Made by a program: the position numbers and the translations under genes. DNA of 38,592 bases from Bacteroidia bacterium Ga0077558 (GTDB lineage Bacteria > Bacteroidota > Bacteroidia > Chitinophagales > Chitinophagaceae). The notes under the pieces are model-generated. The model had not been told where the DNA came from. It searched no databases and saw only the letters and a list, made by a program, of their open reading frames with translations. Of the stretch, positions 24,516 to 31,923 are shown in pieces; position 1 is the first letter of the stretch, and every line of letters begins with the position of its first letter. The stretch is from assembly GCA_001464625.1 (NCBI GenBank), contig LNFJ01000060.1, forward strand, positions 1 to 38,592, written 5' to 3'.

Positions 24516-25552
24516 TACTCCTCAAACAACTTATCCTTCGCCACCACTTTCACTTTCATGCCATCTTTCAGGTTTTTACTAACTGCAGTATAAGGACCAA
24601 TAACCACTTCTTCACCTTCATCTAACCCACTTACAATTTGTATATAGTTAATATCCTGAATGCCTGATTGTACGATCTTCTTTTTAACGGTGCCATCTTT
24701 TTGGAATACAAACACCACTTCTTCTAATTCATCAACGGCAGCCGTTCCCGCTACTATCTCTTCTTCATTTTTCTTTTCATCATTCCGCTTATCCTCCATA
24801 CTCTTGTCACTTCCTTTTACTCTGGCATTTACCGCAACGATCGGAACCGACAATACATTTTCTACTCTTTTAGTTCTTATTTCGGCACTGGCATTCATAC
24901 CGGGGCGAAAAGGGAATTTATTGACAGCAAGGTCTTTATAAGATGCAGAATCTAATTGTATGCGTACTTCATAATTGGTCACATCATTATTACTCATACC
25001 GGCCATTGCATTTTTGGTAGTACTGTTGGCAATTTTTGTAACTACACCTTTAAACTTTCTGTTATTATAGGCATCTACCGTTACATCGGCAGAATCTCCC
25101 ACATTAATTTTTACAATATCATTTTCTCCCACTTCTGCTTTTACTTCCAGCAACGACATATCAGCCACCGTCATCATTTCTGTACCAATACTAAAACTGT
25201 TGCCGGTTACACTTTCTCCTTTTTTTATTTTAAGCGATAATATCACCCCATCAATAGGTGCTTCAATATTAATACGGTTATTGATCCTCGCCAGAATCTG
25301 TCCTTTCTTTACATGGTCTCCTTCCGCCACCCGTAATTCTGTTATTTGTCCCGAAAAATCCGGACTTACTTTAATTTCCGTTTCAGGATAAATTTTACCA
25401 CTGGTGGAAACAGATTCAATGATCGTTCGCTTCACTGCTTTTTCTACGGCTACTTTTTCGGTGCTGTCGCCACTTCCTTTCATTTTCATAACAAGAAAGA
25501 TAACAGCTAGGATGCCGACAATCAACAATATCCATTTCAATGACTTGCTCAT
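24515..25552 (-). CDS. Efflux/secretion periplasmic adaptor (HlyD/MacA type)
   Basis: A 345-residue membrane-fusion protein of the kind that links an inner-membrane RND or ABC pump to an outer-membrane channel. An N-terminal anchor helix (KWILLIVGILAVIFLVMKM) is followed by a biotinyl-lipoyl-like half (VSPDFSGQITELRVAEGDHV), a short intervening segment rather than a long coiled coil, the second half (APIDGVILSLKIKKGES), a beta-barrel domain (VNVGDSADVTVDAYNNRKF) and a membrane-proximal domain (VSGLDEGEEVVIGPYTAVSK). An acidic, lysine-rich insert (KSMEDKRNDEKKNEEE) sits before the last domain. No pump or TolC-like gene lies beside it: gpsA follows and a PLP enzyme precedes. The substrate is unknown. 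Confidence 0.9.
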   Translation of the reverse strand: MSKSLKWILLIVGILAVIFLVMKMKGSGDSTEKVAVEKAVKRTIIESVSTSGKIYPETEIKVSPDFSGQITELRVAEGDHVKKGQILARINNRINIEAPIDGVILSLKIKKGESVTGNSFSIGTEMMTVADMSLLEVKAEVGENDIVKINVGDSADVTVDAYNNRKFKGVVTKIANSTTKNAMAGMSNNDVTNYEVRIQLDSASYKDLAVNKFPFRPGMNASAEIRTKRVENVLSVPIVAVNARVKGSDKSMEDKRNDEKKNEEEIVAGTAAVDELEEVVFVFQKDGTVKKKIVQSGIQDINYIQIVSGLDEGEEVVIGPYTAVSKNLKDGMKVKVVAKDKLFEE

Positions 25553-25587
25553 AATAAAGAGAATTTATACTTCCAATCAATCCGGAA

Positions 25588-25595
25588 CAAAAATA
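25588..25595 (-). promoter_or_regulatory. Candidate -7 box for the adaptor gene
   Basis: On the minus strand this is TATTTTTG, an exact TAnnTTTG match, 35 bp upstream of the adaptor ATG. It lies in the gap after the PLP-enzyme gene and suggests that the adaptor has its own promoter. A matching -33 element at the normal spacing is not clear. Confidence 0.35.
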
Positions 25596-25641
25596 AATGA
25601 AATGCCCGCAAGGAGTTTAGGAAATGAAAGGTTTCCGCTAA

Positions 25642-26802
25642 TTATATTTTGCCTAAAGCCTCCTCCAGGTCTTTAATAAGGTATTTCGGCTCTTCCAGCC
25701 CAACATACATGCGGATATAACTATGTTCCTTATTGGAAGGATCGAAATCTTCCTCTTTTAATCCGGCACATTTGGGAATGATCAGGCTTTCATGTCCGCC
25801 CCAGCTTACCGCCATCATTATATGTTGCAATGATTCGCAGAACTGAACGATCGTTTTCATTTCATCTGTTTTCAACGAAAAGGTAAAAAGTCCGCAAGCC
25901 CCTGTCATCTGCTGTTTAGCCAATTGATACTGTGGAAAAGATGCATCCCCCACAAAAATTACCGACTCCACTTTTGGATGTTGCTGCATAAAAGCAACTA
26001 CTGCTGTTGTTGATTTTGTAATGCGTTCAATTCTTGCAGGTAATGTTCTTAATCCACGAATCAGCAACCAGGCATTGAAGGGTTGAATGCCACTTCCAAT
26101 ATTCAAATATTCACTATCGAATATTTTCTTCATCATAATCCTTGTACCGCTTAGCACACCGCCTAATGTATCACTATGACCACCTATATATTTAGTGGCT
26201 GTTTGCATGGCCATATCAATTCCCATTTCAATTGGTTTTTGATACAGCGGTGTACAATAACTATTATCTATTAAGGTCGTAATGTTCTTTGATATGGCAA
26301 ATGCAGCTACTTCTTTTATTGGCTGAATGGCAAAGTCCCAGCTATTGGGTGATTCGAGATAATAAAATGTTGTGTTATCCTTTGTTGCATTCTGCCAGTT
26401 AGCAATTGTTGTTCCATCTATATATGTAACGGTTACTCCAAAGCGGGGTAAAATCACATCAAACATTTTTTGTACCCAGGTATAGGGCTTTGCGACAGAT
26501 ACAATATGATCGCCGGATTTTATATTAGCAAAAATGCCGGCAAAAATGGCTGCTGCCCCATTATTAAATACCAAACAATCTTCAGCACCATCCAATGCCG
26601 CTAATTTCTTTCTTAGAATATCAACGGTGGGATTTAAGCCACGGCTGTACAAATAACCACCCATTTCATCTTCAAAAGCTTTATGCAGATCAGCTACTTT
26701 TTTAAAAGTAAAATTGCTGGTCTGCATGATCGGTGGGGCCACCGCATTAAAATAATTTTCCCGGTCTTCCCCCAGTTCATTGATGATTTGTGAAATATCC
26801 AT
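25642..26802 (-). CDS. Transsulfuration-family PLP enzyme (cystathionine gamma-synthase/lyase type)
   Basis: A PLP-dependent enzyme of cysteine/methionine metabolism (Cys_Met_Meta_PP family). The 386 residues have the phosphate-binding YSRGLNPTVDILRKKLAALDG motif, FNNGAAAIFA, LIDNSYCTPLYQKP and the PLP-lysine motif TATKYIGGHSDTLGG (Lys204). The C-terminal SWGGHESLIIPK and SYIRMYVGLEE match the family. Sequence alone does not separate cystathionine beta-lyase, gamma-synthase and gamma-lyase. Its stop lies 89 bp before the adaptor start. Its ATG is one base from the stop of the upstream permease gene, so those two genes form an operon and the permease may carry a sulfur or other amino acid. Confidence 0.92.
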   Translation of the reverse strand: MDISQIINELGEDRENYFNAVAPPIMQTSNFTFKKVADLHKAFEDEMGGYLYSRGLNPTVDILRKKLAALDGAEDCLVFNNGAAAIFAGIFANIKSGDHIVSVAKPYTWVQKMFDVILPRFGVTVTYIDGTTIANWQNATKDNTTFYYLESPNSWDFAIQPIKEVAAFAISKNITTLIDNSYCTPLYQKPIEMGIDMAMQTATKYIGGHSDTLGGVLSGTRIMMKKIFDSEYLNIGSGIQPFNAWLLIRGLRTLPARIERITKSTTAVVAFMQQHPKVESVIFVGDASFPQYQLAKQQMTGACGLFTFSLKTDEMKTIVQFCESLQHIMMAVSWGGHESLIIPKCAGLKEEDFDPSNKEHSYIRMYVGLEEPKYLIKDLEEALGKI

Positions 26803-26803
26803 A

Positions 26804-28159
26804 TCAGGAATTTGTTGGTGCTGCTGGTTTAACAGCTTTTACAATAAAATACAATCCGATAAACCCGGCCAAAACACCCAGGCCTATCAGGGATAATTTT
26901 GTTTCATTAATTAATAAGCTGATAGCAACAAAAGAATACGCAGCAATAAAAATGATTGGTAACAGCGGGTATAATTTCATACTGAAAATACCAGTGCCAT
27001 CCAGGTGTTTTGTTCGTTTACGGATAATAAAAATACTTCCGGCAGAAAGCACCATTCCAAAGCAATCTAAAAAAATGGTAAAGCTCAACAGCGTATCAAA
27101 TTCTTTTGCCCAGAATACGATAACAGCAGCCAAGCCTGCAAAAACAGTCAACGCTAATGTTAATGCGCCACGACTATTTCTTTTTTGAAAAGCAGCAGGC
27201 AATATTTTGTCTTCGCTCATGGCCACCATTACCCGTGGATTACTTAATAACAATACATTGATGTATGCCAGTACACTCAAAAATAGCAGCATCGATAAGA
27301 TTCGTTCTGCATCTACTCCAAATATTTTAGACGCCATGATGGCGGCAATATTTTTACTCGTCTTTAATTCTTCGAAACCTATTACATGCACATACGCATA
27401 GTTAATAGTAAGGTATAAAGTAATAATAATGAAAATGCCCATGAAAATCCCCCGGGGAATATTTTTATTCGGCCTATCTACTTCTGATCCAAAATTGATA
27501 GTTTGCTGGTAACCGCCATAGGTAAAACTTACTGCAACAAGTCCAATTCCAAATGCTTTAATGTATTCCATAAAGCCCGGATCGATAGAAGAAGTAATTA
27601 ATGAAGATGAACTTGCAGCATTACCAGATGTAAAAAACAAGGGTGTAATTAATAATAACACCAACCCGATCTTAATTACGGTAAGTACCGTTTGTGTTTT
27701 TGCACTCAACCGGAGCCCCAGCATATTAATGCCATAAAAAATAACAATAGCTGCTAAAGCGATGGATATATGAACGGTTTGAATATAATCCGCATCTTTT
27801 GCACTGGGAATAATAACACTGGTGATATATTCACTACCTACTAAAGCTACTGCTGCACCAGATGCTGCATTACTTACTAAAATGATACAATTGATTCCAA
27901 AAGCAATGGATGGATGATACGCATAAGAGAATACTTTATAATAACCACCCATCACAGGAAGACGGGAACCAATTTCAGCATAGGTAAGAGCACCACAAAG
28001 TGCTACCAAACCACCGGCAAACCAGGCAATAAAAAAGATAACAGGTGTGGGTGAAGCGGCTGCAACATTAGCTGGTGTACGAAAAATACCCATACCAATA
28101 ACAAGACTCACCACAATCATAGTAAAGTCGAATAGACCGAGTTTATTCTTTGCTGTCAT
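26804..28159 (-). CDS. APC-family amino-acid permease
   Basis: A 451-residue inner-membrane transporter with about 12 hydrophobic helices. The first helix contains the family motif VIGMGIFRTPANVA, in which the GxGIF loop binds the substrate backbone. The second contains WFAGGLVALCGALTYAEIGS. The motif GGYYKVFSYAYHPSIAF and SFTYGGYQQTINFGSEV are further APC/LAT signatures. The substrate cannot be set from sequence. The gene ends one base before the ATG of the transsulfuration enzyme, which suggests import of a sulfur amino acid or its precursor, but this is inference. It is divergent from the TonB receptor at 28215. Confidence 0.93.
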   Translation of the reverse strand: MTAKNKLGLFDFTMIVVSLVIGMGIFRTPANVAAASPTPVIFFIAWFAGGLVALCGALTYAEIGSRLPVMGGYYKVFSYAYHPSIAFGINCIILVSNAASGAAVALVGSEYITSVIIPSAKDADYIQTVHISIALAAIVIFYGINMLGLRLSAKTQTVLTVIKIGLVLLLITPLFFTSGNAASSSSLITSSIDPGFMEYIKAFGIGLVAVSFTYGGYQQTINFGSEVDRPNKNIPRGIFMGIFIIITLYLTINYAYVHVIGFEELKTSKNIAAIMASKIFGVDAERILSMLLFLSVLAYINVLLLSNPRVMVAMSEDKILPAAFQKRNSRGALTLALTVFAGLAAVIVFWAKEFDTLLSFTIFLDCFGMVLSAGSIFIIRKRTKHLDGTGIFSMKLYPLLPIIFIAAYSFVAISLLINETKLSLIGLGVLAGFIGLYFIVKAVKPAAPTNS

Positions 28160-28214
28160 GGCTTGAAGATACTAAGAAAACAATCTAACTTGCTATGCCG
28201 TAGGCGGAGTAATT

Positions 28215-30290
28215 ATGCAAAAAATTGTAATCCTTTTATATACATTATTCTTTAGCCTTACTTCTTTTTCACAACAGAAAGAAGCTGATTCATTACAAAC
28301 CTTAGAGGAGGTTACGATAAGAGCATTTGAGCAAAACAGGAAAGCCAGGCTCACCAGTTCTACAGTAAAAATAATAGACCGGAATGTTGCAGACATGCAG
28401 AATAAAAATTCTTTTGTCCATGCGTTTAATACAATTACCGGAGTTCGGATGGAAGAAAGAAGTCCGGGTAGCTACCGGCTTAGTATCCGGGGCAGTTCGC
28501 TGCGTTCTCCGTTTGGCGTAAGAAATATAAAAGTGTACTGGAACGATATTCCAATTACCGATCCGGGGGGCAATACTTATTTTAATCAGTTTGCTCATAA
28601 TAATTTTTCAAGTATTGAGATTTTTAAAGGCCCGGCTGGTAGTATGTATGGTGCCAGCACTGGCGGGTTAATACTGATAAATAATTTTGACCGTTGGCAA
28701 CCCGGCACTTCCGTTGAATACAACACAGGTAGCTACAACTTGCAAACCATTTTAGCTGCTGCAAGATTTGGAAAGGGAGATAATAAAAATCAAATTACTT
28801 ATGCGCATAATCAATCAGATGGTTATCGTTTACAAACAAAAATGCGACGAGATAATTTTTCATGGATATCACAATTAAAATTATCAGCAAAGCAACAACT
28901 TACTGCATCGGTATTATTCAGTGATATGTATTATCAAACACCGGGAGCTTTAACGCTGTCAGAGTTTGCTGCAAACCCCAGGGCAGCAAGACCGGCAGGC
29001 GGCGGCTTCCCATCAGCCGTAGATGCAAAGGCTGGTATTTATCAAAAAAATATTACAGCAGGATTTACCAATGTTTACAACGTCAATGCCTCGTTTAAAA
29101 ACAGTACAACTCTATACGGAGCGTTTAGTCAAATAAAAAACCCGGCCATTCGTAACTATGAAAGAAGAAACGAACCCAGCTTTGGTGGAAGAACAGTTTT
29201 TAGTTACATAAAAAAATATGACCTGCAAAAAGAGTTGCAACTGGTTGCTGGCAGCGAATTACAACAAGGTTATTTTAACACACAGGTTGCGAAAAATAAG
29301 AATGGCAACCCCGACACCTTACAAACAAACGACGATATTAATTATACAACGTATAGTTTTTTTGTACAGGGAGATTATAGTATAAATAATGATTGGATCT
29401 TCAACGCTGGTATCAGTCTCAATAAAACTAAAGTTGATTTTACAAGACTGAGCTCTTACCCGGTAATGAAGCAGCGGCGCAGTTATCAAAATGAATTAGC
29501 ACCAAGAATCTCGTTACGCAAAAAAATCACAGATGAGCTTTCAGTAAAAACAACTGTATCCAGAGGGTTTTCGCCACCTACCATGGCCGAATTACTTCCC
29601 TCAACAGGAGTTATCAGCACAGAATTGGAAGCTGAATATGGATGGAACTATGAACTAACAGTCTCCTGGTATAATTCCAAAAAAAGATTATTACTTGAAG
29701 CAACAGGTTTTTACTTCAAACTTAATAATGCATTGGTGCAACGCCGGGATATTGCTGGTGCAGACTTTTTTGTAAATGCAGGTGATGTAAAACAAAAAGG
29801 GCTTGAATTATTTGGAAGCTATTTTTTAATTGCCAAAAGCAAAAACCTTATTGATTATTTGAACCTGAAAGTCAATTATACCCTCAATCACTTTCGCTAT
29901 GGCAGTTTTATAAAAGGCACGAATAATTTTTCTGGTAAAACTGTTCCTTCTGTGCCGGCTGCTACTTTTTCAACTACTGCTGACTTACAACTTAAGAATG
30001 GCTTCTACCTTAATCTCACCTGGTATTCAGCCTCCCGAATTTATTTGAATGATGCAAATACAGCTTCAGCAAATGCTTATCAACTGCTTGGCACTAAAAT
30101 AGGTTGGAGTAAATCGATACAGAAGAAATATAAATTTGATTTTTTTACCGGTGCCGACAACTTACTTAATGAAACGTATAGCTTAGGCAATGATATTAAT
30201 GCCACAGCCAACCGTTTTTACAATGCTGCACCAAAAAGAAACTACTATACTGGTATTTCTTTTCAGTGGATAAAGACAGCAAAAAAATAA
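28215..30290 (+). CDS. TonB-dependent outer-membrane receptor
   Basis: A 691-residue receptor with a signal peptide (IVILLYTLFFSLTSFSQQ), a plug domain beginning LQTLEEVTIRAFEQNRK, and the plug signatures SYRLSIRGSSLRSPFGVRN and GPAGSMYGASTGGLILIN. The barrel contains the typical MAELLPSTGVISTELEAEYG segment and ends in YYTGISFQWIKTAKK. The family is FecA/siderophore-like in overall shape, but no motif fixes the ligand. It is divergent from the permease (55-bp gap) and is followed after 10 bp by a convergent DUF6089 gene. I see no riboswitch or Fur box that I could defend in the short upstream region. Confidence 0.92.
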   Translation: MQKIVILLYTLFFSLTSFSQQKEADSLQTLEEVTIRAFEQNRKARLTSSTVKIIDRNVADMQNKNSFVHAFNTITGVRMEERSPGSYRLSIRGSSLRSPFGVRNIKVYWNDIPITDPGGNTYFNQFAHNNFSSIEIFKGPAGSMYGASTGGLILINNFDRWQPGTSVEYNTGSYNLQTILAAARFGKGDNKNQITYAHNQSDGYRLQTKMRRDNFSWISQLKLSAKQQLTASVLFSDMYYQTPGALTLSEFAANPRAARPAGGGFPSAVDAKAGIYQKNITAGFTNVYNVNASFKNSTTLYGAFSQIKNPAIRNYERRNEPSFGGRTVFSYIKKYDLQKELQLVAGSELQQGYFNTQVAKNKNGNPDTLQTNDDINYTTYSFFVQGDYSINNDWIFNAGISLNKTKVDFTRLSSYPVMKQRRSYQNELAPRISLRKKITDELSVKTTVSRGFSPPTMAELLPSTGVISTELEAEYGWNYELTVSWYNSKKRLLLEATGFYFKLNNALVQRRDIAGADFFVNAGDVKQKGLELFGSYFLIAKSKNLIDYLNLKVNYTLNHFRYGSFIKGTNNFSGKTVPSVPAATFSTTADLQLKNGFYLNLTWYSASRIYLNDANTASANAYQLLGTKIGWSKSIQKKYKFDFFTGADNLLNETYSLGNDINATANRFYNAAPKRNYYTGISFQWIKTAKK

Positions 30291-30300
30291 CGACAGCTAG

Positions 30301-31050
30301 TTAATATCGTACAACCGGGCAATCCAGCATATTCTTTTTACCGATTCTATAAATGGCACCAATTGAAATTGTTTGGTAATGATCTTTTTTGGCTGGATTA
30401 GCCGCCTGGCTAAACCCATCTAAGTAATCGGTAAAAGTTAAACGATAGGATGTTTCTGCATTAATAGCAATTCGTTGTGTAAGTCCATATCGTATTCCAA
30501 CTCCCAATGGAATTACGGTTGTTAATCTAGGCAGAGTTTGTGCTGCATCCGCAGTAATACGGTCCGGCAAATCAGACCCATCACCAAAATAGGCTGCATT
30601 AAAATTGCTCCAGTCTCTTTTTATATTCACTAAACTTAATCCCGGCCCTCCAAATAGGTAGGGTGAAAATCCTCTGTCTGCATAGTTTGTTGCTAAAGGA
30701 TTCCATACAAGTAATAGGGATAGCTCTGTAACTGGTGAACGAAAATTAAAATTTCGTTGTTTTCGAAATTCAGGATCATCATATATTCCATCATCACCTT
30801 TTAAACCACCAATAGCAATATTTGCCCGCACTAAAAAAGAACGGCTCATTATTTTACTTCCATGAACACTAATTCCGAAACGCATGGTTTCAAAAGAACC
30901 GAACCGGTTGGGTGTAAGATCGCCTTGGTAAATAAATCCTGCTGCCGCTATGCCAATTTCATACTTTGCCACATTAACCTGTGCTTGTAATGAAAAATGT
31001 GAAGAGGCTGCTATAATTATTGTTATTATAAATTTTAAGCTGTTGTGCAT
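30301..31050 (-). CDS. DUF6089-type outer-membrane beta-barrel protein
   Basis: A 249-residue exported protein with a signal peptide (LKFIITIIIAASSHFSLQAQ) and an eight-strand-like barrel. It contains YEIGIAAAGFIYQGDLTPNR, FSPYLFGGPGLSLVNIKRDW and IPLGVGIRYGLTQRIAINAE, a pattern common in the Bacteroidota DUF6089 / PorT-like barrels. It ends in MLDCPVVRY rather than a typical terminal phenylalanine. The function is unknown. It faces the TonB receptor gene, and the stop codons are 10 bp apart. The 31051-31555 region upstream holds no gene that I can identify, only the repeat cluster at 31344-31444 and the promoter of the cobalamin leader. Confidence 0.85.
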   Translation of the reverse strand: MHNSLKFIITIIIAASSHFSLQAQVNVAKYEIGIAAAGFIYQGDLTPNRFGSFETMRFGISVHGSKIMSRSFLVRANIAIGGLKGDDGIYDDPEFRKQRNFNFRSPVTELSLLLVWNPLATNYADRGFSPYLFGGPGLSLVNIKRDWSNFNAAYFGDGSDLPDRITADAAQTLPRLTTVIPLGVGIRYGLTQRIAINAETSYRLTFTDYLDGFSQAANPAKKDHYQTISIGAIYRIGKKNMLDCPVVRY

Positions 31051-31343
31051 GGTATATGTTTTTTATCAGAAAATGATGAACATCTTCTGCGGGTATATAA
31101 ATACAGCAGCTTTGGTAAAAAATAATACAGGAAAAGGTAAAGGGGAGAGATGGCCGTAATTACTCAACGTAAAAAATCAGCGTTAAGTACATTCATCTTT
31201 GTTAAAATACCAGGAAGGTTTTTAGAATTGCATCATGCGGTTGAATAATGTAAAGATTGACCGAATAAATACAGCAAAGTTTATTCCAATAAAAATAATT
31301 CTTGCATAGATTAAAATGCAATCACAAAACCAAATAAGAAATG

Positions 31344-31364
31344 CTGATACTTCGACAAGCTCAG
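31344..31364. repeat. Hairpin-forming dispersed repeat (CTTCGACAAGCTCAG type)
   Basis: CTGATACTTCGACAAGCTCAG folds as CTGA/TCAG plus CTT/AAG around CGAC. The CTTCGACAAGCTCAG string is a motif I recognise as a repeat dispersed in many Bacteroidota genomes. It is the first of three hairpins in a 100-bp cluster between the DUF6089 gene and the cobalamin leader. Confidence 0.55.
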
Positions 31365-31367
31365 TAG

Positions 31368-31391
31368 AACCTGCCTGTCGGCAGACAGGTT
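31368..31391. repeat. Palindromic repeat, copy C, intergenic
   Basis: AACCTGCCTGTC and GGCAGACAGGTT form a 24-bp palindrome with one mismatch and one G-U pair. It is the same family as the copies inside the yyaL-like gene and hemW but has one base fewer in the centre. It lies between two other hairpin repeats. Confidence 0.75.
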
Positions 31392-31412
31392 ACAGAACGA
31401 TGAATAGTGCGA

Positions 31413-31444
31413 CCCCGAATTATTCGCTATCGCTCAACTCGGGG
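31413..31444. repeat. Inverted repeat CCCCGA...TCGGGG
   Basis: CCCCGA (31413-31418) pairs with TCGGGG (31439-31444) around a 20-nt segment containing TTCGCTATCGC. It is the third hairpin of the intergenic repeat cluster. I see no gene or terminator role for it, since both flanking genes lie far away. Confidence 0.5.
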
Positions 31445-31541
31445 CAGGCGCAAAGAAGATGATCAGGGAACTAAAGCTGGATTCAAAATTTTCTCCACCA
31501 TGTCTGTTGAAAACTCTTCTTCCAAAATATTTTATGCTACC

Positions 31542-31549
31542 TACATTTG
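31542..31549 (+). promoter_or_regulatory. Candidate -7 box driving the cobalamin leader
   Basis: TACATTTG is an exact TAnnTTTG match. It predicts a transcription start at about 31555-31557, which coincides with the 5' edge of the cobalamin aptamer. No convincing -33 TTTG is present at the usual distance. Confidence 0.5.
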
Positions 31550-31555
31550 CACAGA

Positions 31556-31770
31556 TTTGGTTTTTTCGCCTCAGGCGAGAGATTAAAAGGGAAGTCAGTC
31601 AAAATCTGACGCTATCCCCGTAGCTGTAAGAAGCCTCCCCAAAGCCCCTCCAAAAGAGGAGCCTAAAGAGAGTAAAATTGTTGAAGAGATACCACTGTTT
31701 CGGCTCATCCGAATGGGAAGGTTTCAACAACGCTTTAGCCAGAAGACCTGCCACATCAAGTAAACCTGCC
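31556..31770 (+). promoter_or_regulatory. Cobalamin riboswitch (B12 aptamer)
   Basis: The region carries the conserved cobalamin aptamer elements in order: AAAAGGGAAGTCAGT (31584-31598), AAATCTGACGCTATCCCCG (31602-31620) leading into TAGCTGTAAG, and the B12 box GCCAGAAGACCTGCC (31738-31752). GGTTT near 31559 and AAACC near 31763 can close the outer helix. It precedes a BtuB-like receptor by about 150 bp, the expected target, and would repress that gene when adenosyl- or other cobalamin is abundant. The boundaries are approximate. Confidence 0.88.
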
Positions 31771-31798
31771 TTTGTTTAAAACTACGGCAGATAAACAA

Positions 31799-31818
31799 CC
31801 TGCCTACCGGCAGGCAGG
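31799..31818. repeat. Palindromic repeat, copy D, in the riboswitch leader
   Basis: CCTGCCTACCGGCAGGCAGG is a 20-bp palindrome with one internal mismatch and the same family as copies A to C. It lies between the B12 aptamer and the receptor gene, within the stretch where the expression platform should be. Confidence 0.75.
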
Positions 31819-31923
31819 CATTCAGCTTTCGGGTGAAAGGCATGAGATGTAAAAGTCGCAGGACATTTATATTTCTAACTCTTATTTTCTCGGAAGCAGT
31901 CACAACAAAAATTTCATTAAAAA

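Noticed and set aside
28988..29012. GACCGGCAGGCGGCGG in the TonB receptor as a repeat copy
   Set aside because: Only one arm resembles the element, and no inverted partner or extra seven codons can be shown.
31344..31444. CRISPR-like array
   Set aside because: The hairpins differ from one another, spacing is irregular and no cas gene is nearby.
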